DNA from: Aurelia coerulea
Taxonomy: Eukaryota > Cnidaria > Scyphozoa > Semaeostomeae > Ulmaridae
DNA: 64,000 nt
Assembly: GCA_039566865.1 (NCBI GenBank)
Contig: CM076959.1
Span: forward strand, 7,113,501 to 7,177,500
Reading direction: 5' to 3'
The notes below the pieces were generated by a model, which made no database searches, had not been told where the DNA came from, and saw only the letters and a list, made by a program, of their open reading frames with translations. A program made the translations under genes and the position numbers. This document shows, in pieces, positions 1 to 11,606 of the stretch. The stretch's first letter is position 1, and each line of letters opens with the position of its first letter.

Positions 1-464
1 TTTTGATCTTCACTTCTTTCATTTTCATCTGATAACGATAAACTGCTTTCTATACCACGATCCACTGACTCTGTTGCTGGACTACCGCCCCATATTTGTG
101 AGCACAAGTCATAAAATTGTGCCACAACGCGACCACCACCACTTCGGCGTCCAGAGTCCAATGCTGCCCTGTATTTCTGGTGAAGCGACTTGATCTTCGC
201 CAAAACTCTCTCCTTATTAAATTCTTTATCTGGGTCCTCCTTCGGGAATGTTTCAATCGGATTTTCTCCAGTTGGATACCTTTCGACAAACAGGTCCCTT
301 ATTTCAACATATTTTGTTTTAATGGACTCCCAATCGCATCCTTCACCTTCTTTGTCCGACTTGTAATGTTTTATTACTTCAAGGAGTAATTCTGTCTCCT
401 CCTCTTCCCACGTAAAATTCTTCATTGAATTTTCTTCTCCTTTGCTCTTTTTCTTTGGGGGCAT
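1..464 (-). CDS. Myb/SANT-like DNA-binding protein, N-terminal part (runs off the window)
   Basis: An open frame runs on the minus strand from an ATG at 462-464 to the window edge (about 154 codons) with no stop. The protein starts MPPKKKSKG, a lysine-rich, nuclear-signal-like tail, then NFTWEEEETELLLEVIKHYK, which fits helix 1 of a Myb/SANT-like (trihelix) domain. Next come DWESIKTKYVEIRDLF and a third helical part, RVLAKIKSLHQKYRAALDSG, ending in RVVAQFYDLCSQIWGGSP. From memory, proteins of this design are very common in anthozoan genomes, often next to PIF/Harbinger- or hAT-like elements, and are thought to bind DNA. No intron is needed within the visible part. The upstream side (465-620) is GC-richer than its surroundings and could hold the promoter. 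Whether this is a host gene or a transposon-borne accessory protein cannot be decided here. Confidence 0.75.
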   Translation of the reverse strand, partial: MPPKKKSKGEENSMKNFTWEEEETELLLEVIKHYKSDKEGEGCDWESIKTKYVEIRDLFVERYPTGENPIETFPKEDPDKEFNKERVLAKIKSLHQKYRAALDSGRRSGGGRVVAQFYDLCSQIWGGSPATESVDRGIESSLSLSDENERSEDQ

Positions 465-539
465 TTTGAAGTTCGACTGCACGCAATATATTCTTTCTTG
501 TACTACAGCTCAAATCCAAACACTTCGGCCCTTGAAAAT

Positions 540-710
540 TTGGCGCGCTTTGCAAATCCTTGCTGTGCGCATGCTCTGCGTTACGTCAAAAACATATCGT
601 ATTCATTTTATACCGGCATAGTGCAAATGGGGATTCCGTTTGTAGCAAAAAACGAATACGGCATGGTTTCATGCCGTATTCGTTTCGTACCGGCATAGTG
701 TAAACGGGGT
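540..710. repeat. Hairpin flanked by a short direct repeat (MITE-like)
   Basis: A perfect 14 bp inverted repeat (652-665 and 670-683, arm ACGAATACGGCATG, 4 bp loop) is flanked by two copies of ACCGGCATAGTG (612-623 and 689-700). The pattern suggests a small foldback element or its remnant, upstream of the Myb-like gene. From about 710 to 832 I see only unique AT-rich DNA. Confidence 0.5.
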
Positions 711-832
711 CTTAGTATCTGATTATCACATTCTCTCACAGTAATAGCAACTGAAAGATGGGTGTACTTGGTGTGAACATTTTAACTCCAAATTGTCTGT
801 AGTGTTTCAGTGTTTCAATTTCTAAAACTTCT

Positions 833-1224
833 TACCTTGAATTTGGGCTGCCTTGGCTCTGATGAGTTTAGGGTCTCAGATCATGGATATTTATTTGAAT
901 TTCTTTCAAATGATTTCAGCTCTTAAATATACATTGAAATATGATTTCCACTGTTCCAGATATTGACCAAAATCGAATAGCGAGAAAGTTCCTTGTTTGG
1001 CCTAGGCACTATTTGCCTCTCAGAAATTCATGCCTAGGCCATACAAGACACCTTATCGCGACTCACTATTTGTCATTATCCAGAATAGTGGACATCATAT
1101 TTCAATATATCTTTAAGAGCTGAAATAAGCATCCATTGTATTCAATTCCACTCAGTAACTGCCGGATCCAAAATGAGTTTTTTTTTCAAAACTGAAACAT
1201 TTAAAACTTCTTCAATTTCGAACT
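833..1224. repeat. Cassette A, copy 1 (left edge copy, contains a 214 bp hairpin)
   Basis: Cassette A is ~392 bp, from TACCTTGAATTTGGGCTG to TTTCGAACTAGGG. It contains a long imperfect inverted repeat (913-1126). Both arms start ATTTCAGCTCTTAAA, run ~95 bp and end at GGCCTAGGC, leaving a loop of ~25 bp. This copy is preceded by unique DNA, not satellite. A 60-codon frame inside the hairpin is a by-product of the inverted repeat. Confidence 0.85.
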
Positions 1225-3290
1225 AGGGTGTTTTCATTTTGAATCTTGAATTCTGGATCTTGAATTAGGGTGTTTTCATTTTGAATCTTGAATTCTGGAT
1301 CTTGAATTAGGGTGTTTCATTTTGAATCTTGAATTCTGGATCTTGAATTAGGGTATTTCATTTTGAATCTTGAATTCCGGATCTTGAATTAGGGTGTTTC
1401 ATTTTGAATATTGAATTGAGGATCTTGAATTAGGGTGTTTCATTTTGAATCTTGAATTCTGGATCTTGAATTAGGGTGTTTCATTTTGAATCTTGAATTC
1501 CGGATCTTGATTTAGGGTGTTTTCATTTTGAATTCTGGATCTTGAATTAGGGTGTTTCATTTTGAATCTTGAATTCTGGATCTTGAATTAGGGTGTTTCA
1601 TTTTGAATCTTGAATTCTGGATCTTGAATTAGGGTGTTTCATTTTGAATCTTGAATTCCGGATCTTGAATTAGGGTGTTTTCATTTTGAATCTTGAATTC
1701 TGGATCTTGAATTAGGGTGTTTCATTTTGAATCTTGAATTCCGGATCTTGAATTAGGGTGTTTCATTTTGAATATTGAATTGAGGATCTTGAATTAGGGT
1801 GTTTCATTTTGAATCTTGAATTCTGGATCTTGAATTAGGGTGTTTCATTTTGAATCTTGAATTCTGGATCTTGAATTAGGGTGTTTCACTCTGGATCTTT
1901 AATTCTGGATCTTGAATTAGGGTGTTTCATTTTGAATCTTGAATTCCGGATCTTGAATTAGGGTGTTTCATTTTGAATATTGAATTGAGGATCTTGAATT
2001 AGGGTGTTTCATTTTGAATCTTGAATTCTGGATCTTGAATTAGGGTGTTTCATTTTGAATCTTGAATTCCGGATCTTGATTTAGGGTGTTTTCATTTTGA
2101 ATTCTGGATCTTGAATTAGGGTGTTTCATTTTGAATCTTGAATTCTGGATCTTGAATTAGAGTGTTTCATTTTGAATCTTGAATTCTGGATCTTGAATTA
2201 GGGTGTTTCATTTTGAATCTTGAATTCCGGATCTTGAATTAGGGTGTTTTCATTTTGAATCTTGAATTCTGGATCTTGAATTAGGGTGTTTCATTTTGAA
2301 TTTTGAATTCCGGATCTTGAATTAGGGTGTTTCATTTTGAATATTGAATTGAGGATCTTGAATTAGGGTGTTTCATTTTGAATCTTGAATTCTGGATCTT
2401 GAATTAGGGTGTTTCATTTTGAATCTTGAATTCTGGATCTTGAATTAGGGTGTTTCATTTTGAATCTTGAATTCTGGATCTTGAATTAGGGTGTTTCATT
2501 TTGAATCTTGAATTCCGGATCTTGAATTAGGGTGTTTCATTTTGAATATTGAATTGAGGATCTTGAATTAGGGTGTTTCATTTTGAATCTTGAATTCTGG
2601 ATCTTGAATTAGGGTGTTTCATTTTGAATCTTGAATTCCGTATCTTGATTTAGGGTGTTTTCATTTTGAATTCTGGATCTTGAATTAGGGTGTTTCATTT
2701 TGAATCTTGAATTCTGGATCTTGAATTAGAGTGTTTCATTTTGAATCTTGAATTCTGGATCTTGAATTAGGGTGTTTCATTTTGAATCTTGAATTCCGGA
2801 TCTTGAATTAGGGTGTTTTCATTTTGAATCTTGAATTCTGGATCTTGAATTAGGGTGTTTCATTTTGAATCTTGAATTCCGGATCTTGAATTAGGGTGTT
2901 TCATTTTGAATATTGAATTGAGGATCTTGAATTAGGGTGTTTCATTTTGAATCTTGAATTCTGGATCTTGAATTAGGGTGTTTCATTTTGAATCTTGAAT
3001 TCTGGATCTTGAATTAGGGTGTTTCACTCTGGATCTTTAATTCTGGATCTTGAATTAGGGTGTTTCATTTTGAATCTTGAATTCCGGATCTTGAATTAGG
3101 GTGTTTCATTTTGAATATTGAATTGAGGATCTTGAATTAGGGTGTTTCATTTTGAATCTTGAATTCTGGATCTTGAATTAGGGTGTTTCATTTTGAATCT
3201 TGAATTCCGGATCTTGATTTAGGGTGTTTTCATTTTGAATTCTGGATCTTGAATTAGGGTGTTTCATTTTGAATCTTGAATTCTGGATCT

Positions 3291-3682
3291 TACCTTGAAT
3301 TTGGGCTGCCTTGGCTCTGATGAGTTTAGGGTCTCAGATCATGGATATTTATTTGAATTTCTTTCAAATGATTTCAGCTCTTAAATATACATTGAAATAT
3401 GATTTCCACTGTTCCAGATATTGACCAAAATCGAATAGCGAGAAAGTTCCTTGTTTGGCCTAGGCACTATTTGCCTCTCAGAAATTCATGCCTAGGCCAT
3501 ACAAGACACCTTATCGCGACTCACTATTTGTCATTATCCAGAATAGTGGACATCATATTCCAATATATCTTTAAGAGCTGAAATAAGCATCCATTGTATT
3601 CAATTCCACTCAGTAACTGCCGGATCCAAAATGAGTTTTTTTTTCAAAACTGAAACATTTAAAACTTCTTCAATTTCGAACT
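3291..3682. repeat. Cassette A, copy 2
   Basis: Nearly identical to copy 1; hairpin at about 3371-3584. On its left it joins satellite directly at GGATCT/TACCTTGAA. Right of it the satellite starts with a TTTAATTCTGG variant shared with copies 3 and 4 but not copy 1. Confidence 0.85.
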
Positions 3683-6239
3683 AGGGTGTTTTCATTTTGA
3701 ATCTTTAATTCTGGATCTTGAATTAGGGTGTTTTCATTTTGAATCTTGAATTCTGGATCTTGAATTAGGGTGTTTCATTTTGAATCTTGAATTCTGGATC
3801 TTGAATTTGGGTATTTCATTTTGAATCTTGAATTCCGGATCTTGAATTAGGGTGTTTCATTTTGAATATTGAATTGAGGATCTTGAATTAGGGTGTTTCA
3901 TTTTGAATCTTGAATTCTGGATCTTGAATTAGGGTGTTTCATTTTGAATCTTGAATTCCGGATCTTGATTTAGGGTGTTTTCATTTTGAATTCTGGATCT
4001 TGAATTAGGGTGTTTCATTTTGAATCTTGAATTCTGGATCTTGAATTAGAGTGTTTCATTTTGAATCTTGAATTCTGGATCTTGAATTAGGGTGTTTCAT
4101 TTTGAATCTTGAATTCCGGATCTTGAATTAGGGTGTTTTCATTTTGAATCTTGAATTCTGGATCTTGAATTAGGGTGTTTCATTTTGAATCTTGAATTCC
4201 GGATCTTGAATTAGGGTGTTTCATTTTGAATATTGAATTGAGGATCTTGAATTAGGGTGTTTCATTTTGAATCTTGAATTCTGGATCTTGAATTAGGGTG
4301 TTTCATTTTGAATCTTGAATTCTGGATCTTGAATTAGGGTGTTTCACTCTGGATCTTTAATTCTGGATCTTGAATTAGGGTGTTTCATTTTGAATCTTGA
4401 ATTCCGGATCTTGAATTAGGGTGTTTCATTTTGAATATTGAATTGAGGATCTTGAATTAGGGTGTTTCATTTTGAATCTTGAATTCTGGATCTTGAATTA
4501 GGGTGTTTCATTTTGAATCTTGAATTCCGGATCTTGATTTAGGGTGTTTTCATTTTGAATTCTGGATCTTGAATTAGGGTGTTTCATTTTGAATCTTGAA
4601 TTCTGGATCTTGAATTAGAGTGTTTCATTTTGAATCTTGAATTCTGGATCTTGAATTAGGGTGTTTCATTTTGAATCTTGAATTCCGGATCTTGAATTAG
4701 GGTGTTTTCATTTTGAATCTTGAATTCTGGATCTTGAATTAGGGTGTTTCATTTTGAATTTTGAATTCCGGATCTTGAATTAGGGTGTTTCATTTTGAAT
4801 ATTGAATTGAGGATCTTGAATTAGGGTGTTTCATTTTGAATCTTGAATTCTGGATCTTGAATTAGGGTGTTTCATTTTGAATCTTGAATTCTGGATCTTG
4901 AATTAGGGTGTTTCATTTTGAATCTTGAATTCTGGATCTTGAATTAGGGTGTTTCATTTTGAATCTTGAATTCCGGATCTTGAATTAGGGTGTTTCATTT
5001 TGAATATTGAATTGAGGATCTTGAATTAGGGTGTTTCATTTTGAATCTTGAATTCTGGATCTTGAATTAGGGTGTTTCATTTTGAATCTTGAATTCCGTA
5101 TCTTGATTTAGGGTGTTTTCATTTTGAATTCTGGATCTTGAATTAGGGTGTTTCATTTTGAATCTTGAATTCTGGATCTTGAATTAGAGTGTTTCATTTT
5201 GAATCTTGAATTCTGGATCTTGAATTAGGGTGTTTCATTTTGAATCTTGAATTCCGGATCTTGAATTAGGGTGTTTTCATTTTGAATCTTGAATTCTGGA
5301 TCTTGAATTAGGGTGTTTCATTTTGAATCTTGAATTCCGGATCTTGAATTAGGGTGTTTCATTTTGAATATTGAATTGAGGATCTTGAATTAGGGTGTTT
5401 CATTTTGAATTTTGAATTCTGGATCTTGAATTAGGGTGTTTCATTTTGAATCTTGAATTCTGGATCTTGAATTAGGGTGTTTCACTCTGGATCTTTAATT
5501 CTGGATCTTGAATTAGGGTGTTTCATTTTGAATCTTGAATTCCGGATCTTGAATTAGGGTGTTTCATTTTGAATATTGAATTGAGGATCTTGAATTAGGG
5601 TGTTTCATTTTGAATCTTGAATTCTGGATCTTGAATTAGGGTGTTTCATTTTGAATCTTGAATTCCGGATCTTGATTTAGGGTGTTTTCATTTTGAATTC
5701 TGGATCTTGAATTAGGGTGTTTCATTTTGAATCTTGAATTCTGGATCTTGAATTAGAGTGTTTCATTTTAAATCTTGAATTCTGGATCTTGTATTAGGGT
5801 GTTTCATTTTGAATCTTGAATTCCGGATCTTGAATTAGGGTGTTTTCATTTTGAATCTTGAATTCTGGATCTTGAATTAGGGTGTTTCATTTTGAATCTT
5901 GAATTCCGGATCTTGAATTAGGGTGTTTCATTTTGAATATTGAATTGAGGATCTTGAATTAGGGTGTTTCATTTTGAATCTTGAATTCTGGATCTTGAAT
6001 TAGGGTGTTTCATTTTGAATCTTGAATTCCGGATCTTGAATTAGGGTGTTTCATTTTGAATCTTGAATTCTGGATCTTGAATTTGGGTGTTTCATTTTGA
6101 ATCTTGAATTCCGGATCTTGAATGAGGGTGTTTTCATTTTGAATCTTGAATTCTGGATCTTGAATTAGAGTCTTTCATTTTGAATCTTGAATTCTGGATC
6201 TTGAATTAGGGTGTTTCATTTTGAATCTTGAATTCCGGA

Positions 6240-7730
6240 TCTTTGGATCTGTGATCTTGAATCTTGAATTGGGGACTCCCTTAAGGAATAAGGCATAAAG
6301 GTGTCTACAAATGGGTTGGCCTGTTGACTATGATTTGGATAGGACTGTTGACTATGGCTTGGCATGGGCATATGGTTCTGTGGTGCACGATACTGAGGTT
6401 GTGGTGCAGCATAATGTGTTTGAGTTTCAATTTTTTTCGACCATCATCAATCGCTCAATCGAACTTTGAGGAAGTCATGGAAATCGCCGAGAAAAATTAC
6501 TTATTACAACACTAAATCAGATATTTGTTAGAAAGGAGACAGTGTTGGGAATAAGATGAATTCTCATAACACACTAAACAATTATCTAAACCTAAAATAC
6601 AATAAGATGCAGTAAACAGTCCTTAAACATATTATTTAATTATTATTACAGTATAGTAATAATCTGCATTAATATGATTGTGTTATGTGCTATGTGGAGT
6701 GGAGGGTGGGGAAAAACTTGAGCTGTCTAGGTGTCCATGAAGATTTTGCAAGTGAAGGACACCTAGCAGAAACCCCTATATATACTGTACCCTACCATTG
6801 ATGCCCCAAATATGGCAAAGGGAGCTGAACTACGTAGTTTGCCATTCACTGATAGGCTACCAAAGGTATGGCATCATACCTGACTCACACTGACTAATGC
6901 AGGTTTGAGGAAATAGTCCCTAATGACGTCAAAGCAATATTGCTAAATCTAAGGCCGACCTAGCATGACTGAAAGCCCAAGGTCCTCCAATATTCAACCT
7001 ATACCCAACACTTGCTGATTTAGACTAACATTTAGTTTATTACCTAAATGTACACATTTAAAAATGTTTATCTTGACCTGTATCCATCCTATAACTTTAA
7101 TTTATGTAGATACTTTAAATATTTTGGTAGAGTTGTAGTTTTTGTTTTAAGCATGTATCCGTAGATGAGTTAAATTTGTTTTTTAATGATTGTATATATT
7201 GGAATTATCTAAGATTAATCAATTGTAAAATAATAGGAGATGATTTAGATTTGAGGAAATTGAAAGAAATATTAGAGACGAAAGAAAAGTAGTCAAGGTT
7301 GGAGGAGCTTTGGTTGTATGAATGTGAAATTGATGAAGGAAATTGGAATTATGTTATTGACATCATTGCAAAGATCACAAGAGTTGAGTTGTTGTTTATT
7401 GATATGGAGACAAGCGAACAGATGAGTTGGTCAGCTGGAGCCCTTGGGTCGAACTCTATGCTGTCTTTCATTTTCCTTTCCTTGGGAATATCGCATGGCT
7501 CAAACGGTAAATTCCCCTTCCTCGTATGCTCCCTGCCTTTGAATACATGAATCTTCATGAGTGAAGATGCCTTCTTTACTATTACCTCTGAAATGGGTGA
7601 TAGATCAGTACCCTATTCAAATTTTCTAAGCTTATTTCTTGGCCCGGGCATGGGGTGCAAACAGTCATCAAGTGAATATAGAATTGCAGCAATATGTTTG
7701 CAAGCACCATCTTGACCACCAGGGCAGTAA
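6240..7730. repeat. Cassette B, copy 1 (1.49 kb, composite)
   Basis: Cassette B starts at GGATCTTTGGATCT and ends abruptly at ACCAGGGCAGTAA, after which satellite resumes. It is a mosaic. The minus strand of its left end reads a Q/P/H-rich peptide (for example NHSQQANPFVDTFMPYSL, about 6260-6440). The plus strand at 7203-7433 reads leucine-rich-repeat-like sequence with a stop. The minus strand of the right end is the 3' part of a SWIM-type gene. A 42 bp segment at 6740-6771 has an inverted pair (TAGGTGTCC...GGACACCTA). This copy differs from the others at 6251 (CTGTGATC for CTTGGATC). Confidence 0.85.
7203..7433 (+). pseudogene. Leucine-rich-repeat fragment inside cassette B
   Basis: One frame reads LRLINCKIIGDDLDLRKLKE, a TAG at 7290-7292, then LEELWLYECEIDEGN and IAKITRVELLFIDM. 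The spacing of L-x-L-x-x-C-x-I blocks resembles ribonuclease-inhibitor-type LRRs of NLR immune receptors, which are expanded in cnidarians (family knowledge; the assignment to NLR is inference). The same stop is present in the other four cassette copies (offsets +2774, +7733, +10507, +15476), so the fragment was already dead when amplified. It could be chance similarity; two repeats are little evidence. Confidence 0.35.
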
Positions 7731-9010
7731 TCTTGAATTCTGGATCTTGAATTAGGGTGTTTCATTTTGAATCTTGAATTCCGGATCTTGAATTAGGGTG
7801 TTTTCATTTTGAATCTTGAATTCTGGATCTTGAATTAGGGTGTTTCATTTTGAATCTTGAATTCTGGATCTTGAATTAGAGTGTTTCATTTTGAATCTTG
7901 AATTCTGGATCTTGAATTAGGGTGTTTCATTTTGAATCTTGAATTCCGGATCTTGAATTAGGGTGTTTTCATTTTGAATCTTGAATTCTGGATCTTGAAT
8001 TAGGGTGTTTCATTTTGAATCTTGAATTCCGGATCTTGAATTAGGGTGTTTCATTTTGAATATTGAATTGAGGATCTTGAATTAGGGTGTTTCATTTTGA
8101 ATCTTGAATTCTGGATCTTGAATTAGGGTGTTTCATTTTGAATCTTGAATTCTGGATCTTGAATTAGGGTGTTTCACTCTGGATCTTTAATTCTGGATCT
8201 TGAATTAGGGTGTTTCATTTTGAATCTTGAATTCTGGATCTTGAATTAGGGTGTTTCACTCTGGATCTTTAATTCTGGATCTTGAATTAGGGTGTTTCAT
8301 TTTGAATCTTGAATTCCGGATCTTGAATTAGGGTGTTTCATTTTGAATATTGAATTGAGGATCTTGAATTAGGGTGTTTCATTTTGAATCTTGAATTCTG
8401 GATCTTGAATTAGGGTGTTTCATTTTGAATCTTGAATTCCGGATCTTGATTTAGGGTGTTTTCATTTTGAATTCTGGATCTTGAATTAGGGTGTTTCATT
8501 TTGAATCTTGAATTCTGGATCTTGAATTAGAGTGTTTCATTTTGAATCTTGAATTCTGGATCTTGAATTAGGGTGTTTCATTTTGAATCTTGAATTCCGG
8601 ATCTTGAATTAGGGTGTTTTCATTTTGAATCTTGAATTCTGGATCTTGAATTAGGGTGTTTCATTTTGAATCTTGAATTCCGGATCTTGAATTAGGGTGT
8701 TTCATTTTGAATATTGAATTGAGGATCTTGAATTAGGGTGTTTCATTTTGAATCTTGAATTCTGGATCTTGAATTAGGGTGTTTCATTTTGAATCTTGAA
8801 TTCCGGATCTTGAATTAGGGTGTTTCATTTTGAATCTTGAATTCTGGATCTTGAATTTGGGTGTTTCATTTTGAATCTTGAATTCCGGATCTTGAATGAG
8901 GGTGTTTTCATTTTGAATCTTGAATTCTGGATCTTGAATTAGAGTCTTTCATTTTGAATCTTGAATTCTGGATCTTGAATTAGGGTTTTTCATTGTGAAT
9001 CTTGAATTCC

Positions 9011-10504
9011 GGATCTTTGGATCTTGGATCTTGAATCTTGAATTGGGGACTCCCTTAAGGAATAAGGCATAAAGGTGTCTACAAATGGGTTGGCCTGTTG
9101 ACTATGATTTGGGTAGGACTGTTGACTATGGCTTGGCATGGGCATATGGTTCTGTGGTGCACGATACTGAGGTTGTGGTGCAGCATAATGTGTTTGAGTT
9201 TCAATTTTTTTCGACCATCATCAATCGCTCAATCGAACTTTGAGGAAGTCATGGAAATCGCCGAGAAAAATTACTTATTACAACACTAAATCAGATATTT
9301 GTTAGAAAGGAGACAGTGTTGGGAATAAGATGAATTCTCATAACACACTAAACAATTATCTAAACCTAAAATACAATAAGATGCAGTAAACAGTCCTTAA
9401 ACATATTATTTAATTATTATTACAGTATAGTAATAATCTGCATTAATATGATTGTGTTATGTGCTATGTGGAGTGGAGGGTGGGGAAAAACTTGAGCTGT
9501 CTAGGTGTCCATGAAGATTTTGCAAGTGAAGGACACCTAGCAGAAACCCCTATATATACTGTACCCTACCATTGATGCCCCAAATATGGCAAAGGGAGCT
9601 GAACTACGTAGTTTGCCATTCACTGATAGGCTACCAAAGGTATGGCATCATACCTGACTCACACTGACTAATGCAGGTTTGAGGAAATAGTCCCTAATGA
9701 CGTCAAAGCAATATTGCTAAATCTAAGGCCGACCTAGCATGACTGAAAGCCCAAGGTCCTCCAATATTCAACCTATACCCAACACTTGCTGATTTAGACT
9801 AACATTTAGTTTATTACCTAAATGTACACATTTAAAAATGTTTATCTTGACCTGTATCCATCCTATAACTTTAATTTATGTAGATACTTTAAATATTTTG
9901 GTAGAGTTGTAGTTTTTGTTTTAAGCATGTATCCGTAGATGAGTTAAATTTGTTTTTTAATGATTGTATATATTGGAATTATCTAAGATTAATCAATTGT
10001 AAAATAATAGGAGATGATTTAGATTTGAGGAAATTGAAAGAAATATTAGAGACGAAAGAAAAGTAGTCAAGGTTGGAGGAGCTTTGGTTGTATGAATGTG
10101 AAATTGATGAAGGAAATTGGAATTATGTTATTGACATCATTGCAAAGATCACAAGAGTTGAGTTGTTGTTTATTGATATGGAGACAAGCGAACAGATGAG
10201 TTGGTCAGCTGGAGCCCTTGGGTCGAACTCTATGCTGTCTTTCATTTTCCTTTCCTTGGGAATATCGCATGGCTCAAACGGTAAATTCCCCTTCCTCGTA
10301 TGCTCCCTGCCTTTGAATACATGAATCTTCATGAGTGAAGATGCCTTCTTTACTATTACCTCTGAAATGGGTGATAGATCAGTACCCTATTCAAATTTTC
10401 TAAGCTTATTTCTTGGCCCGGGCATGGGGTGCAAACAGTCATCAAGTGAATATAGAATTGCAGCAATATGTTTGCAAGCACCATCTTGACCACCAGGGCA
10501 GTAA
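9011..10504. repeat. Cassette B, copy 2
   Basis: Lies 2,774 bp after copy 1 and is almost identical to it. It is followed by satellite at AGGGCAGTAA/TCTTGAATTC. Confidence 0.85.
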
Positions 10505-11214
10505 TCTTGAATTCTGGATCTTGAATTAGGGTGTTTCATTTTGAATCTTGAATTCCGGATCTTGAATTAGGGTGTTTTCATTTTGAATCTTGAATTCTGG
10601 ATCTTGAATTAGGGTGTTTCATTTTGAATCTTGAATTCTGGATCTTGAATTAGAGTGTTTCATTTTGAATCTTGAATTCTGGATCTTGAATTAGGGTGTT
10701 TCATTTTGAATCTTGAATTCCGGATCTTGAATTAGGGTGTTTTCATTTTGAATCTTGAATTCTGGATCTTGAATTAGGGTGTTTCATTTTGAATCTTGAA
10801 TTCCGGATCTTGAATTAGGGTGTTTCATTTTGAATATTGAATTGAGGATCTTGAATTAGGGTGTTTCATTTTGAATCTTGAATTCTGGATCTTGAATTAG
10901 GGTGTTTCATTTTGAATCTTGAATTCTGGATCTTGAATTAGGGTGTTTCACTCTGGATCTTTAATTCTGGATCTTGAATTAGGGTGTTTCATTTTGAATC
11001 TTGAATTCCGGATCTTGAATTAGGGTGTTTCATTTTGAATATTGAATTGAGGATCTTGAATTAGGGTGTTTCATTTTGAATCTTGAATTCTGGATCTTGA
11101 ATTAGGGTGTTTCATTTTGAATCTTGAATTCCGGATCTTGATTTAGGGTGTTTTCATTTTGAATTCTGGATCTTGAATTAGGGTGTTTCATTTTGAATCT
11201 TGAATTCTGGATCT

Positions 11215-11606
11215 TACCTTGAATTTGGGCTGCCTTGGCTCTGATGAGTTTAGGGTCTCAGATCATGGATATTTATTTGAATTTCTTTCAAATGATTTCA
11301 GCTCTTAAATATACATTGAAATATGATTTCCACTGTTCCAGATATTGACCAAAATCGAATAGCGAGACAGTTCCTTGTTTGGCCTAGGCACTATTTGCCT
11401 CTCAGAAATTCATGCCTAGGCCATACAAGACACCTTATCGCGACTCACTATTTGTCATTATCCAGAATAGTGGACATCATATTCCAATATATCTTTAAGA
11501 GCTGAAATAAGCATCCATTGTATTCAATTCCACTCAGTAACTGCCGGATCCAAAATGAGTTTTTTTTTCAAAACTGAAACATTTAAAACTTCTTCAATTT
11601 CGAACT
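11215..11606. repeat. Cassette A, copy 3
   Basis: Joined to satellite on both sides; hairpin about 11295-11508. It shares with copy 4 an A-to-C change (GCGAGACAG for GCGAGAAAG) absent from copies 1 and 2, so copies 3 and 4 are sisters. Confidence 0.85.

Noticed and set aside
941..1123. 60-codon frame repeated in all cassette A copies
   Set aside because: It lies wholly inside a long inverted repeat and is conserved only because the DNA is; no protein-like features.
6324..6515. 63-codon plus-strand frame repeated in cassette B
   Set aside because: The opposite strand reads more protein-like (Q/P/H-rich); the plus frame is its shadow.
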